64,000 nt of DNA from Betaproteobacteria bacterium (GCA_016705475.1 JADIYD010000001.1:314194-378193); one strand, 5' to 3'; numbered from the stretch's first letter, positions 19,052 to 29,207 are shown. Numbers and translations are program-made. Notes: generated by a model from the letters alone, not told the origin.

Positions 19052-19985
19052 GTCCCGTCCTTCGAAGATTGTCATTGCCTCCCGCGAATCCCGTCTGGCC
19101 ATGTGGCAGGCGGTGCATGTCAGAGATCGCTTATCGAGTTTAAACCCGGGTAGCGAGGTTGTCATTCTCGGCATGACCACCAAGGGTGATCAGATTCTCG
19201 ACCGGCCGCTCGCCGAAATCGGCGGCAAGGGCCTGTTCATCAAGGAACTCGAAGTCGCGATGGAGGAGGGGCGCGCCCACCTCGCCGTGCATTCGATGAA
19301 GGATGTGCCGATGGTGATGCCGGAAGGCTTCGTGCTGGCTGCCATTTCGGCCCGCGAAAACCCGCGCGATGCCTTCGTTTCGAACAAATGCAATGGGCTG
19401 GACGATCTGCCGGCCGGCGCCATCGTCGGTACATCCAGCCTGCGTCGGGAATCGATCCTGCGCGCCAAATATCCGCAACTCGTCATCAAGAGCCTGCGCG
19501 GCAATCTCGATACGCGCCTCAAGAAACTGGATGCCGGCGAGTACGATGCGATCATCCTGGCGGCAGCCGGCCTGATCCGTCTCGGCATGGAAAACCGCAT
19601 CAAATCGGTGTTGACCGCAGAACAGTCGCTGCCGGCACCGGGGCAGGGCGCGCTCGGCATCGAGCTGATCGACGGCGCCGCCGACATGGCCGACGTTGTC
19701 GCTCCGCTCAACGATCCGGAAACGGCTCACTGCGTCAAGGCTGAACGTGCCTTTTCCCGCGCCCTTGGCGGCTCATGCCAGGTACCGCTGGGCGGCTACG
19801 CGATTATTGAAAACGGCCAGCTCTGGCTGCGCGGTTTCGTCGCGACCGCCGATGGCAAGGAAGTGGTCAGCGCCGAATTGCGGGGCAACCCGGCTGACGA
19901 CGAAGCGCTGGGTCGCCAGCTCGCCGAGACGCTGCGCGCTCAGGGTGCCGATGCCATTCTTGCCAAACTGGCCTGTCACGCCTGA
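19050..19985 (+). CDS. hemC: Hydroxymethylbilane synthase (porphobilinogen deaminase)
   Basis: Joins four porphobilinogens into hydroxymethylbilane. 311 aa. ATG 19050 gives [20 protein letters not shown], the standard N-terminus; the upstream frame extension is shadow. Marks: [37 protein letters not shown], and the dipyrromethane-cofactor Cys in [12 protein letters not shown]. hemD follows after 6 nt. Confidence 0.96.
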   Translation: MSRPSKIVIASRESRLAMWQAVHVRDRLSSLNPGSEVVILGMTTKGDQILDRPLAEIGGKGLFIKELEVAMEEGRAHLAVHSMKDVPMVMPEGFVLAAISARENPRDAFVSNKCNGLDDLPAGAIVGTSSLRRESILRAKYPQLVIKSLRGNLDTRLKKLDAGEYDAIILAAAGLIRLGMENRIKSVLTAEQSLPAPGQGALGIELIDGAADMADVVAPLNDPETAHCVKAERAFSRALGGSCQVPLGGYAIIENGQLWLRGFVATADGKEVVSAELRGNPADDEALGRQLAETLRAQGADAILAKLACHA

Positions 19986-19991
19986 GTCGGC

Positions 19992-20774
19992 ATGACGCTG
20001 CACGGCCCGCTCGCCGGCCGAACCATCGTCGTCACGCGGCCGCAGGCGCAGGCAGCGCCGCTGGCCGAGGCGATCGTCGCGGCTGGCGGCACGCCGCTGA
20101 TCTTCCCGCTGCTGGAAATATCGCCGGTTGCCGACCCGCAGGCACTGGCTGAGACGGCCGCCCGCCTGGGCGAGTATTCGCTGGCTATTTTTGTCAGTCC
20201 AAACGCGGCTGACCATGCCTTGCCTGCCTTGCTGGCGCGAGGCCGCTGGCCGGCAGCACTGATTCCCGCTGCGGTAGGACAGGGCACCGTGAAATTTCTG
20301 GCCGAGCGCGGCGTTCCTGGCTGCATTGCACCGACCGAGCGTTTCGATTCCGAAAGCCTGCTCGAATTGCCGGAACTGGCCGCCGATCGCGTCAAGGGCA
20401 AACGTGTCGCCATCTTTCGTGGCGACGGCGGTCGCGAACTGCTCGCCGAGACGCTTCGCGAACGTGGCGCGACGGTCGATTGCATCACCTGTTACCGGCG
20501 TTCCGGGCCATCGAATGGCGTGGTGCCGCTCATGGCAGCATGGCGGGCCGGGAAACTCGATGCGCTGACCGTGTCGAGCAGCGAAGGGCTGCGTTATCTG
20601 GTCGATTTGCTCGACGCCGAAGGCCGCAGCTTCCTGCAAAAAACGCCGCTCTTCGTCCCCCACGCCCGCATCGCGGAAAATGCCCGGGCTTTGGGTTTAA
20701 GCAACATTCTCCTCACCGATGCAGCGGACGCCGGCATCCTCGCCGGCTTAGTTGCTTATAATTGGCCGGCATGA
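19992..20774 (+). CDS. hemD: Uroporphyrinogen-III synthase
   Basis: Cyclises hydroxymethylbilane to uroporphyrinogen III with D-ring inversion. 260 aa. The family is weakly conserved; marks are RTIVVTRPQAQAAPLAEAI, IFVSPNAADHAL, and LTVSSSEGLRYLVDLL. Identity is secured by its place between hemC and hemX. The stop overlaps the hemX start (ATGA). Confidence 0.93.
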   Translation: MTLHGPLAGRTIVVTRPQAQAAPLAEAIVAAGGTPLIFPLLEISPVADPQALAETAARLGEYSLAIFVSPNAADHALPALLARGRWPAALIPAAVGQGTVKFLAERGVPGCIAPTERFDSESLLELPELAADRVKGKRVAIFRGDGGRELLAETLRERGATVDCITCYRRSGPSNGVVPLMAAWRAGKLDALTVSSSEGLRYLVDLLDAEGRSFLQKTPLFVPHARIAENARALGLSNILLTDAADAGILAGLVAYNWPA

Positions 20775-21811
20775 TGCCCGAAAACGATAACCCCTCCCCG
20801 TCGACCATGACCTACCTCCCCGCGCCGCGCGCCAAACGGGCCAGCCCGTGGTTGTTCGTCGCCCTTGCTGCGCTGGCGCTGGCCGGCTGGCAGTGGTTCG
20901 AAACGCGCCAGAAGCTGGTCGATGTCCAGCAGCAAGTCAGCCAGAAGCTGGCCGAGTTCGATACCGGCAACAAGGAAGACCGCGGCGCCCAGAAACAGTC
21001 ACGCGAGCAGGTTGAAGCACTGCAGGCCCGCCTCGGCGCCGTCGATGGCAAAATCGCCGAATTCCAGGCCCAGTCGGCGACCCTGCAGGCGCTGTATCAG
21101 GACATCGCGCGCAGCCGTGAAGAGCTGGCCCTGATCGAGGTCGAACAGGCCATCGTTCTGGCCGGGCAGCAATTGCAGCTGGCCGGCAACCTGCCGATCG
21201 CAGTGCAGGCACTGCAGTCTGCCGACGCCCAGCTCGCCCGCCTCGACCGCCCGGCCCACCTGCCCCTGCGCAAGGCCATGGCCAAGGATCTGGCCCGCCT
21301 CAATGCCCTTCCGTTCGTTGATATGCCTGGCATCAGTCTGCGTCTGGAGCAGCTTCTGCTTGGTGTCGACAAGATGCCGCTTGTTTCCCACGGTCGACCG
21401 GAGAAAAAGGCCGAAAATGAAAAGGCGCCCACAGCGCAGTCGTGGTGGGAACGCACTGGCGGTGCCATCTGGCAAGAAGTGAAGGGTCTTGTACGCATCC
21501 AGCGTTTCGACCGCGACGATGTCGTACTGCTGGCGCCCGGTCAGGGTTATCTGCTCCGTGAAAATCTCAAGCTGCGGGTGCTCAATGCCCGACTTGCCTT
21601 GTTTGCACATGACCAATGGACCTTCCGCAATGAGCTGAAGGTTGCACACGATATGCTGACGCGTCATTTTGAGGCCGGCGACAAGTCTGTGCAGACGGCG
21701 TTGGCCACCCTGGCACAGATGACGACGACCGAGATCAACGTCGAGTTGCCGACCCTCAACGAGAGCCTGGCAGCATTGCGTAATCTGCGTCCGGCCAAGG
21801 AAAAGCGGTGA
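20771..21811 (+). CDS. hemX: HemX-like membrane protein
   Basis: 346 aa from ATG 20771 (a second ATG follows directly). One membrane helix at about 27-43 (PWLFVALAALALAGWQWF), then a long periplasmic coiled coil (VDVQQQVSQKLAEFD and on) and a globular C-terminal part. This matches HemX of betaproteobacteria and gammaproteobacteria, found between hemD and hemY; its role is unclear. Bases 21389-21423 (residues HGRPEKKAENEKAP) are an in-frame copy of the dispersed repeat. Confidence 0.87.
   Translation: MMPENDNPSPSTMTYLPAPRAKRASPWLFVALAALALAGWQWFETRQKLVDVQQQVSQKLAEFDTGNKEDRGAQKQSREQVEALQARLGAVDGKIAEFQAQSATLQALYQDIARSREELALIEVEQAIVLAGQQLQLAGNLPIAVQALQSADAQLARLDRPAHLPLRKAMAKDLARLNALPFVDMPGISLRLEQLLLGVDKMPLVSHGRPEKKAENEKAPTAQSWWERTGGAIWQEVKGLVRIQRFDRDDVVLLAPGQGYLLRENLKLRVLNARLALFAHDQWTFRNELKVAHDMLTRHFEAGDKSVQTALATLAQMTTTEINVELPTLNESLAALRNLRPAKEKR
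21389..21423 (+). repeat. Dispersed repeat copy inside hemX
   Basis: CACGGTCGACCGGAGAAAAA, then GGCCGAAAATGAAA. It is in frame and adds a charged insert to HemX. Confidence 0.75.
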
Positions 21812-22992
21812 GGGGGCTGTTCTGGGCGCTGGTCCTGAGCGGACTGGCCGTGGCGGTTGCGCTAGGAGCGCGTACCAACGACGGTTACGTCCTGCTGGTT
21901 GTCCCGCCATGGCGCGCGGAGATTTCGCTCAATCTCTTCATCATCGTCCTGCTGGCCATCTTGTTTGTGCTTTATGTCGGAATGCGTGCGCTGGCGATTA
22001 CCTTCGGCCTGCCCAAACGTGTTCGCGAGTATCAGGCACAACGCCAGCGTGAAAGCGCCGGATTGGTCTTTCAGGATGCCGTTCGTCTGCTCTTTGAAGG
22101 TCGTTTCGGGCAGGCCCTGAAAAAGGCCACCGAGGCGCATGGTGCCGGCACCGCGCCCGGCCTTTCTGCCCTGATTGCCGCCCGTGCCGCCCAGCGCATG
22201 CGCGAGCCGGAGAAGCAGCAATACTGGCTGGAGCACGCCAAGACCGATGACCCGCGCACTGAGGCAGCGACGCTCATGCTCGACGCCGAAATGGCCAACG
22301 AGGCGCGTCGTTTCGACGAGGCACTGGCCGCGCTCGAAAAATTGCAGGGGAAGCAGGGCCGTCATATCGCCGCGCTGCGTCTTGAATTGCGCGCCCGGCA
22401 GGGGGTCGGTGACTGGGATGGCGTGCTCAAATTGGCTCGTCAGCTCGTCAAGCGCGATGCTTTGCCGGCCGAAGTGGTACGCGAAATTCGGACGCAGGCC
22501 CACCTCGGGAACATCGCCAAGCGCGTGGCCGATCAGGGCAAGCTGACAGCCTATCTGCGTACGGTGCCGGAAGACGAACGCGGCCGTCGCGTTGTTCTCG
22601 CTGCGGCGCGCGCTCTGGTTGGTCAGGGCGCCGAGGCAGAAGCCCAGAAGCTGATCGAAACAGTGCTGGACGCTATCGGCAACGACGATTGGCAACCCGA
22701 TCTCGTCGCCATTTACGGCCGCCTGACCAACAGCGAGCAGACCGCGCGCATTGCCAAGGCCGAGGCCTGGTTGCGCCGGCACCCGGATGACGCTCGCCTG
22801 CTCAAGGCGCTGGGCCGCATGTGCCTGCGTCAGCGCCTGTGGGGCAAGGCCCAGAGTTATCTGGAAGCGTCACTGTCTGTCGCCCCGTCGCAGCAGGCCC
22901 ATCTCGAACTGGCCCGGCTCTTCGATCTGCTGGAACGTCCCGAAGAGGCCAACAAGCATTACCGCGCCAGCGCGCTACTTGATTCCCGCTAG
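21808..22992 (+). CDS. hemY: HemY-like TPR membrane protein
   Basis: 394 aa, GTG start overlapping the hemX stop (GTGA). Two membrane helices (residues 3-20 and 42-64) around a short periplasmic loop with GYVLLVVPPWRAEIS, typical of HemY_N. The rest is TPR-like helices. Proteobacterial HemY (unrelated to the Gram-positive oxidase of the same name) is proposed to help late tetrapyrrole synthesis. Last gene of hemCDXY; convergent with hemF across 18 nt. Confidence 0.9.
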   Translation: MRGLFWALVLSGLAVAVALGARTNDGYVLLVVPPWRAEISLNLFIIVLLAILFVLYVGMRALAITFGLPKRVREYQAQRQRESAGLVFQDAVRLLFEGRFGQALKKATEAHGAGTAPGLSALIAARAAQRMREPEKQQYWLEHAKTDDPRTEAATLMLDAEMANEARRFDEALAALEKLQGKQGRHIAALRLELRARQGVGDWDGVLKLARQLVKRDALPAEVVREIRTQAHLGNIAKRVADQGKLTAYLRTVPEDERGRRVVLAAARALVGQGAEAEAQKLIETVLDAIGNDDWQPDLVAIYGRLTNSEQTARIAKAEAWLRRHPDDARLLKALGRMCLRQRLWGKAQSYLEASLSVAPSQQAHLELARLFDLLERPEEANKHYRASALLDSR

Positions 22993-23010
22993 CGCTTTTC
23001 GGGAGTTTGC

Positions 23011-23907
23011 TTAAGCCCACTCCTGCGGCTTGAGGAACACTTCGTAGAGTTCGGCTTCCGGTGTGCCAGCTTCCGGCTGCCAGTCGTAGCGCCATTTGAC
23101 GATCGGCGGCATCGACATCAGGATTGATTCGGTACGGCCGCCCGATTGCAGGCCGAACAGCGTGCCGCGGTCCCAGACCAGATTGAACTCGACGTAACGA
23201 CCCCGGCGGTAAGCCTGGAAATCACGTTCGCGTTCGCCGTAGGGTACATCGCGACGTTTGGCCAGCACCGGCAGGTAGGCTTTGGTGAACGCGTTGCCGA
23301 CGGACTGGGTCAGGTCGAAGCAGCGTTCGAAGCCGCCCTCGTTGAGATCGTCGAAGAAGACGCCGCCAACGCCGCGGGGCTCGTTGCGGTGCTTGAGGAA
23401 GAAGTAGTCGTCACACCATTTCTTGTATTTCGGATAGACCTCTTCGCCGAACGGTGTCAGCGCGTCCTTGCAGGTCTGGTGAAAATGAACCACATCTTCG
23501 CGCTGGCCGTAATACGGAGTCAGGTCCATGCCGCCACCGAACCACCAGACATCCTCCTCGCCTTCCTTGCTGGCGACGAAGCAGCGCACGTTCATGTGCG
23601 CAGTCGGGCAGTACGGGTTGCGCGGGTGGAGGACCAGCGAGACGCCCATTGCTTCCCAGGCGCGACCAGCGAGTTGCGGACGAACGGCGGTGGCCGAGGC
23701 CGGCAGCGACTTGCCGGTAACGTGCGAGAAATTGACCCCGCCCCGCTCGAAGAAATTACCCTCCTCGATCAGACGGGAAATGCCGCCGCCGCCTTCGGGA
23801 CGATCCCAGCTATCAGTGCGGAAGGGCTGGCCATCGAAGGCTTCCAGCTCGGCGACGATGCGGCTCTGCAGGCCGGTGAAAAATTCCTTGAGGCGGGTGG
23901 TATCCAT
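23011..23907 (-). CDS. hemF: Oxygen-dependent coproporphyrinogen-III oxidase
   Basis: Converts coproporphyrinogen III to protoporphyrinogen IX using O2. 298 aa from ATG 23907 (SD GGAGACAAG). Marks: [24 protein letters not shown], the catalytic region [28 protein letters not shown], and the C-terminal [14 protein letters not shown]. It implies aerobic or facultative growth. Lies downstream of purD, separated by a terminator. Confidence 0.96.
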   Translation of the reverse strand: MDTTRLKEFFTGLQSRIVAELEAFDGQPFRTDSWDRPEGGGGISRLIEEGNFFERGGVNFSHVTGKSLPASATAVRPQLAGRAWEAMGVSLVLHPRNPYCPTAHMNVRCFVASKEGEEDVWWFGGGMDLTPYYGQREDVVHFHQTCKDALTPFGEEVYPKYKKWCDDYFFLKHRNEPRGVGGVFFDDLNEGGFERCFDLTQSVGNAFTKAYLPVLAKRRDVPYGERERDFQAYRRGRYVEFNLVWDRGTLFGLQSGGRTESILMSMPPIVKWRYDWQPEAGTPEAELYEVFLKPQEWA

Positions 23908-23922
23908 CTTGTCTCCGTTGGC

Positions 23923-23951
23923 GAAAAAACGGGCGGTCAATGCCGCCCGTT
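23923..23951 (-). terminator. Terminator after purD
   Basis: On the minus strand ACGGGCGG, loop CATTGA, CCGCCCGT (23929-23950), then TTTTTT. Confidence 0.8.
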
Positions 23952-23970
23952 GTTATCGAGGTTGCTTCGA

Positions 23971-25248
23971 TTAGCGGTTGATGGCCCTGAAACCGATGTC
24001 CTTGCGGTACTGCATGCCGTCCCAGCTGATTTTCACGGCAGCCTCGTAAGCGGCCTTTTGGGCCAGCTTGACGTTTTCGCCGAGCGCGGTAACGCACAGA
24101 ACGCGGCCACCATTGGTGACGACCCTGCCATCCTGTTCTGCGGTGCCGGCGTGGAAAACGTGGGCATCCTCACCGAAGCTGTTACCGGCTGGCAGGCCCT
24201 GAATGACGTCGCCCTTCTTCGGGGTCTCCGGATAGTTGGCAGCGGCAAGAACGACGCCTAGCGCAATGCGGCGATCCCATTCGGCTTCGATCTGGTCGAG
24301 CGTGCCATCGACGCCGTGTTCAAGCAGATCGACGAAGTCGGACTTCAGGCGCATGAGGATCGGCTGGGTTTCCGGGTCGCCCATGCGGCAGTTAAATTCG
24401 AGCGTCTTGAGCGAGCCATCCTTGCCGATCATCAGGCCGGCGTAGAGGAAGCCGGTGAAGGGGATGCCATCGGCGGCCATGCCGCGCACAGTCGGCAGGA
24501 TGATTTCGCGCATGGCCTTGGCGTGCACTTCGGGCGTCACGCACGGGGCGGGCGAATAGGCGCCCATGCCGCCCGTGTTTGGGCCCTGGTCGCCGTCAAA
24601 GATGCGCTTGTGATCCTGGCTCGAGGCCAGCGCCAGCACGTTCTTGCCGTCGACCATGACGATGAAGCTGGCTTCCTCGCCGTCTAGGAAATCCTCGATC
24701 ACGACACGTGCACCGGCATCGCCGAGCTTGTTGCCGGACAGCATGTCATCGATGGCGGCGTGCGCTTCTTCAAGGCTCATGGCCACGACGACGCCCTTGC
24801 CGGCAGCCAGGCCGTCGGCCTTGATGACGATGGGGGCGCCCTGCTTGTCGATGTAGGCATGTGCTGCGGTCGACTCGGAAAAAGTCTCGAATCCTGCGGT
24901 CGGAATGTTGTGGCGCGCCATGAAACGCTTGGCGAAATCCTTGGAGGATTCGAGCTGCGCCGCTTCCCTGGTCGGGCCAAAGATCTTCAGGCCACGGGCA
25001 CGGAAAACGTTCACCACGCCGGCCGCCAGCGGTGCTTCGGGGCCGACGACGGTGAGGTGAACCTTGTTCTGCTCGGCGAAATCAGCCAGCGCTTCCGGGT
25101 CGGTGATATTGACGTTCTCCAGCTCGGCCTCGCGCGCCGTGCCGGCATTGCCGGGCGCAACGAACACCTTCTGCATGCCTTGGGTCTGGGCCAGACGCCA
25201 GGCCATGGCGTGCTCGCGGCCGCCGGAACCGATTACCAGTAATTTCAT
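23971..25248 (-). CDS. purD: Phosphoribosylamine-glycine ligase
   Basis: Second step of purine synthesis: phosphoribosylamine plus glycine to GAR. ATP-grasp enzyme of 425 aa from ATG 25248 (MKLLVIGSGGREHAMAWRL). Marks: VGPEAPLAAGVV, VVIEDFLDGEEASF, SQDHKRIFDGDQGPNTGGMGAYSP and FNCRMGDPETQ. The upstream frame extension runs into the structured purH-purD spacer and is not coding. Probably cotranscribed with purH. Confidence 0.96.
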   Translation of the reverse strand: MKLLVIGSGGREHAMAWRLAQTQGMQKVFVAPGNAGTAREAELENVNITDPEALADFAEQNKVHLTVVGPEAPLAAGVVNVFRARGLKIFGPTREAAQLESSKDFAKRFMARHNIPTAGFETFSESTAAHAYIDKQGAPIVIKADGLAAGKGVVVAMSLEEAHAAIDDMLSGNKLGDAGARVVIEDFLDGEEASFIVMVDGKNVLALASSQDHKRIFDGDQGPNTGGMGAYSPAPCVTPEVHAKAMREIILPTVRGMAADGIPFTGFLYAGLMIGKDGSLKTLEFNCRMGDPETQPILMRLKSDFVDLLEHGVDGTLDQIEAEWDRRIALGVVLAAANYPETPKKGDVIQGLPAGNSFGEDAHVFHAGTAEQDGRVVTNGGRVLCVTALGENVKLAQKAAYEAAVKISWDGMQYRKDIGFRAINR

Positions 25249-25419
25249 TGGGGCTGTTTCCTTGTTATGTCCGAGGCAATTTCGCCGGAACGCGCCTCGG
25301 GGTGCAAAACTTGGTAATGCGTTCAGAGCGAGTTCAGCGACTGGTTGCGCCGCCGCAGGCAGTACATGTCGGTACGGCAAGGCGGCGCAACGCGGGCAGG
25401 ATCATTTTGTGTGGTGCGT
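25249..25419 (-). promoter_or_regulatory. Structured purH-purD spacer
   Basis: Non-coding 171 nt. GTTGCGCCGCC (25344-25354) pairs perfectly with GGCGGCGCAAC (25381-25391) around a 26-nt loop, itself able to fold (GTAC/GTAC). A second dyad, CCGAGGC/GCCTCGG, lies at about 25270-25296. No T-run follows, so it is not a classical terminator. It could be a processing site, an attenuator or a repeat. Confidence 0.4.
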
Positions 25420-27012
25420 TTAGTGACGGAAGTGGCGGGCGCCGGTGAAGACCATGGCCAGGCCATGCTCGTCGGCGGCGGCGATGACTTCCTCATCGCG
25501 CATCGAGCCACCCGGCTGGATGACAGCCTTGGCACCGGCCGCAGCCAGTACATCGACGCCGTCGCGGAACGGGAAGAAGGCATCCGACGCAACGACCGAA
25601 CCGGCCAGGTCGAGGCCGGCGTGCTGGGCCTTGATGCTGGCGATCTTGGTCGAATCAACGCGGCTCATCTGGCCGGCGCCGACACCGAGCGTCATGCCAT
25701 TGCCGCAGAAGACGATGGCGTTGGACTTGACGAACTTGGCGACGCGCTCGGCGAAGAGCAGGTCTTCGATCTGCTGGGCAGTCGGCTGGACCTTGGTGAC
25801 GATCTTCAGGCCGGAAGCCTGAGCGGTGAAATCGTCCGGTGTCTGAACCAGCAGACCGCCGCCGACACGCTTGAATTCCAGCGTGTTGAGCACGCGGGAG
25901 ATCGGCACGACCAGCACGCGCAGGTTCTGCTTGGCGGCCAGTGCGGCCTTGGCTTCGGCCGTGAAGGAGGGGGCGATCAGCACTTCGACGAAGTGCTTGC
26001 GCTCGTTCATGGCGTTGACGACGTCGATGCCGACTTCGCCGTTGAAGGCGATGATGCCACCGAAGGCCGAGGTCGAGTCGGTCTTGAAGGATTTCTCGTA
26101 GGCGCCGAGCAGGGTGCCATCGACGGCCACGCCGCACGGGTTCGCATGCTTGACGATGACGCAGGCCGGGGCATCGAAGGACTTGACGCATTCCCAGGCC
26201 GCATCGGAATCGGCGATGTTGTTGTAGGACAGTTCCTTGCCCTGCAGCTGGGTGTAGGCGGCGATGCTGCCGGCGACCGGGTTCGGTTCGCGGTAGAAGG
26301 CGGCGCTCTGGTGCGAGTTTTCGCCGTAGCGCAGGATTTCGGTGCGGTCGAAGGCGAGTTGCAGCTTGGCCGGGAAGATGGCCGGGACCGGCGCGGCTTC
26401 GGCCGGTTTGGCTTCGGCGCCTTCTTCAAGGCCGGTCAGCCAGTTGGCGATCATGCTGTCGTAGCGGGCGGTGTGCGTGAAGGCCTTCTTGGCCAGACCG
26501 AAGCGGGTCGCCAGTTGCAGGGCGCCGCCGTTGGCCTTCATTTCGGCGAGCAGCGGGGCGTAGTCTTCCGGATCGGTGACGATGGCGACGCCGTTGTAGT
26601 TCTTGGCCGAGGAACGGACCATGGCCGGGCCGCCGATGTCGATGTTTTCAATCGCATCTTCGAGCGTCACGCCGGCCTTGGCGATGGTCGCCGCGAACGG
26701 GTAGAGATTGACGCAAACCAGGTCGATCATCGGGATGCCGTGCGCTTCGATGGTCGCCAGGTGTTCCGGCAGGTCGCGACGGGCCAGGATGCCGCCGTGC
26801 ACTTTCGGGTGCAGGGTCTTGACGCGGCCATCGAGCATTTCCGGGAAGCCGGTGTAGTCGCCGATTTCGGTAACGCTAAGGCCGGCATCGCGCAGCATCT
26901 TGGCAGTGCCGCCGGTGGACAGCAGCTTGACGCCCTGGGCGGCGAGGCCCTGCGCGAATTCGAGGACGCCGGTTTTGTCGGAAACGGAAATCAGTGCTTG
27001 CTTGATGGTCAT
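25420..27012 (-). CDS. purH: Bifunctional AICAR transformylase / IMP cyclohydrolase
   Basis: Last two steps of IMP synthesis. 530 aa. N-terminal MGS-like IMPCH domain ([45 protein letters not shown]) and C-terminal transformylase domain with the [10 protein letters not shown] motif and the end [16 protein letters not shown]. Starts 6 nt after fis. dusB-fis-purH is a typical betaproteobacterial arrangement, here followed by purD. Confidence 0.97.
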   Translation of the reverse strand: MTIKQALISVSDKTGVLEFAQGLAAQGVKLLSTGGTAKMLRDAGLSVTEIGDYTGFPEMLDGRVKTLHPKVHGGILARRDLPEHLATIEAHGIPMIDLVCVNLYPFAATIAKAGVTLEDAIENIDIGGPAMVRSSAKNYNGVAIVTDPEDYAPLLAEMKANGGALQLATRFGLAKKAFTHTARYDSMIANWLTGLEEGAEAKPAEAAPVPAIFPAKLQLAFDRTEILRYGENSHQSAAFYREPNPVAGSIAAYTQLQGKELSYNNIADSDAAWECVKSFDAPACVIVKHANPCGVAVDGTLLGAYEKSFKTDSTSAFGGIIAFNGEVGIDVVNAMNERKHFVEVLIAPSFTAEAKAALAAKQNLRVLVVPISRVLNTLEFKRVGGGLLVQTPDDFTAQASGLKIVTKVQPTAQQIEDLLFAERVAKFVKSNAIVFCGNGMTLGVGAGQMSRVDSTKIASIKAQHAGLDLAGSVVASDAFFPFRDGVDVLAAAGAKAVIQPGGSMRDEEVIAAADEHGLAMVFTGARHFRH

Positions 27013-27017
27013 GTTGA

Positions 27018-27251
27018 TTACAGTAGTTGGTGTTCGGTGAGTTTTTTGCGCAACGTGTTGCGGTTGATGCCGAGCATCTCCGCCGCCAGCGTCTGGTTGC
27101 TGCCGGTTTTGGCCAGCACCACTTCGAGCATCGGTTTTTCGACGCTCTTCAGAACCATGTCATAGATCGCGGCCGGTTTTTCCCCATCAAGGTCGCGGAA
27201 ATACTGCTCTAGTGCATTGATGACGCACTGTGCTAAATCATGTTGGCTCAT
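27018..27251 (-). CDS. fis: DNA-binding protein Fis
   Basis: Nucleoid-associated protein of 77 aa, shorter than E. coli Fis (98) as usual in betaproteobacteria. The C-terminal helix-turn-helix is clear: [23 protein letters not shown]. Preceding dimerisation helices read [19 protein letters not shown]. The start overlaps the dusB stop by 4 nt, as in the classical dusB-fis operon. Confidence 0.95.
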   Translation of the reverse strand: MSQHDLAQCVINALEQYFRDLDGEKPAAIYDMVLKSVEKPMLEVVLAKTGSNQTLAAEMLGINRNTLRKKLTEHQLL

Positions 27252-28264
27252 GCTGCCAACGCCTCCTCTTTGTCATATTTTAGATGTTCGTTTTCTTCCG
27301 CCTGGCGGATGAAAAACGCGTTCACTGCCTGCATCTGTTGATCGATGCTGGGCAGGACGTTCATTTCCTTACGGAAGGCCGCCGAGCCAACCAATCCCTT
27401 GGTGTACCAGGAGATGTGCTTGCGGGCGACCTTGAACCCCGTTTCCGGGCCGTAGAAAGCGTAAAGGTCTTCGAGATGCGCCAGCAGAATGCTGTGGATC
27501 TCGGTGACCCGGGCCGGCGGCAGATGCTCGCCGGTTTTCAGATAGTGTTCGATCTCGCGGAACAGCCAGGGGCGGCCCTGGGCGGCGCGGCCGATCATGA
27601 TGCCGTCGGCGCCGGTTACATCCAGCACGTGTTTGGCTTTTTCCGGTGTCGTGATGTCGCCGTTGGCGATGACCGGAATCCTGATCAGCGTCTTGACCAG
27701 TGCGATGGTGTCGTACTCGGCTTCGCCGGTGTATTGCTGGCAGCGCGTCCGGCCGTGGATGGCGACGGCACGGATGCCGGCCGATTCGGCGATGCGGGCG
27801 ATGGTCGGCGCGTTCTTGTTGGCGATGTTCCAGCCGGTGCGGAACTTGAGGGTGACCGGGGTGTTCGGCACGGCGCCAACGACCGCGTCGAGAATGCGGC
27901 CGACCTGTTCTTCGTCCTGCATCAGGGCCGAGCCGGCCATCACGTTGCAGACCTTCTTGGCCGGGCAGCCCATGTTGATGTCGATGATCTGGGCGCCGTT
28001 GTCGACGTTGTGTTTGGCCGCTTCGGCCATCATTTTCGGGTCGGCGCCGGCGATCTGCACGGAGATCGGTGCCACTTCGCCTTCGTGATTGGCCCGGCGC
28101 AGCGTTTTCTTGCTGCCATAGAGCAGCGAGTTGGACGTGACCATCTCGGAAACAGCCAGCCCGGCGCCCAGGTTCTTGCACAACTGGCGGAAAGGACGAT
28201 CCGTCACGCCGGCCATGGGGGCGACGAACAGATTGTTGCGGAGCTGGAAACCGGCAAATTCCAT
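27248..28264 (-). CDS. dusB: tRNA-dihydrouridine synthase B
   Basis: FMN/NADPH enzyme that reduces uridines in the tRNA D-loop. 338 aa. Marks: FVAPMAGVTDRPFRQLCK, NMGCPAKKVCN with the catalytic Cys, HGRTRCQQYTG, NGDITTPEKA, and GADGIMIGRAAQGRPW. First gene of dusB-fis-purH. Confidence 0.96.
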   Translation of the reverse strand: MEFAGFQLRNNLFVAPMAGVTDRPFRQLCKNLGAGLAVSEMVTSNSLLYGSKKTLRRANHEGEVAPISVQIAGADPKMMAEAAKHNVDNGAQIIDINMGCPAKKVCNVMAGSALMQDEEQVGRILDAVVGAVPNTPVTLKFRTGWNIANKNAPTIARIAESAGIRAVAIHGRTRCQQYTGEAEYDTIALVKTLIRIPVIANGDITTPEKAKHVLDVTGADGIMIGRAAQGRPWLFREIEHYLKTGEHLPPARVTEIHSILLAHLEDLYAFYGPETGFKVARKHISWYTKGLVGSAAFRKEMNVLPSIDQQMQAVNAFFIRQAEENEHLKYDKEEALAA

Positions 28265-28334
28265 GGGCGTGTGGGGGGCTTTGGTATATCTCGGGAAGCC
28301 GGGGATTTTACCTGAGTCAGCGCCTAAAAAATAG

Positions 28335-29207
28335 TCAAATCGCGAAGCTCAGGGTTAACAGCAGGGCAAAGACGAGTTGCAGTCCGGCCGTGGCGGCGAG
28401 GATGTCGTTGAACGCCGGGCCGGGCGCTTCGTGGTGGAAACGATGGATCAGCCGGAAGGCGAGCGGCAGCGAGAGCAGCGGCAGGGCCCCCGGCCAGCCA
28501 AGGCCGGCGAGCAGCGGCAACAGGACGTAGGGAGCGAGCATTTCGGCGGCGTAGATGCGCCGCGTGGCCGGTCGCCCGAGGCGGACTGCCAGCGTGTTTT
28601 TTCCGTTTCGGGCATCGCCGTCGAGGTCACGGTAATTGTTGACGGTGATGACCGCTGCGGCGTGAATGCCGACCAGCGCGGCAGCGGCCAAGGCCGTTGC
28701 TGTCAGGCTGAATGTTTGCAGGTAATAGCTGCCGCCAACGGCGACCAGGCCGAAGAAAATGAAGACGAACACTTCGCCGAGCGGGCCGTAGGCGATCGGC
28801 TTCGGGCCGCCGGTATAGGCCCAGCCGGCGGCCAGCGAGGCGAGGCCGATGGCGACGATGGGCCAGCCGCCATGCCAGACGAGGACGATGCCGCACACAA
28901 AGGCCAGCGCGAAACTGAGCCAGGCGCCGGCCTTGACCTTGCCCGGCGTCAGCCAGCCTTCGGCGGTGGCGCGTTTGGGGCCGAGACGATCCGGCGTGTC
29001 GGTGCCGCGCAGGAAGTCGCCGACGTCGTTGAACAGGTTGGTGCCGATCTGGATGAAGGCGGCGCCGAGTGCGGCGGCGAGCAGCGGCAGCCAGAGCAGC
29101 GCGCCGCTGTCATGCCAGGCGATGGCCGATCCGACCAGCACTGGCGACAGCGAGACGGACAGCGTCTTGGGGCGGCAGGCGAGGAACCAGGCAGTGCTTG
29201 TCTTCAT
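28335..29207 (-). CDS. menA: 1,4-dihydroxy-2-naphthoate prenyltransferase (MenA/UbiA family)
   Basis: Membrane prenyltransferase of 290 aa, from ATG 29207 (MKTSTAWFLACRPKTLSVSL). About eight or nine helices. Two Asp-rich prenyl-diphosphate motifs: NLFNDVGDFLRGTDTPDR and NNYRDLDGDARNGKNTL. The motif style and the TLSVSLSPVLVGSA start match MenA rather than UbiA. It would make demethylmenaquinone, though no other men genes are in the window. Confidence 0.82.
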   Translation of the reverse strand: MKTSTAWFLACRPKTLSVSLSPVLVGSAIAWHDSGALLWLPLLAAALGAAFIQIGTNLFNDVGDFLRGTDTPDRLGPKRATAEGWLTPGKVKAGAWLSFALAFVCGIVLVWHGGWPIVAIGLASLAAGWAYTGGPKPIAYGPLGEVFVFIFFGLVAVGGSYYLQTFSLTATALAAAALVGIHAAAVITVNNYRDLDGDARNGKNTLAVRLGRPATRRIYAAEMLAPYVLLPLLAGLGWPGALPLLSLPLAFRLIHRFHHEAPGPAFNDILAATAGLQLVFALLLTLSFAI

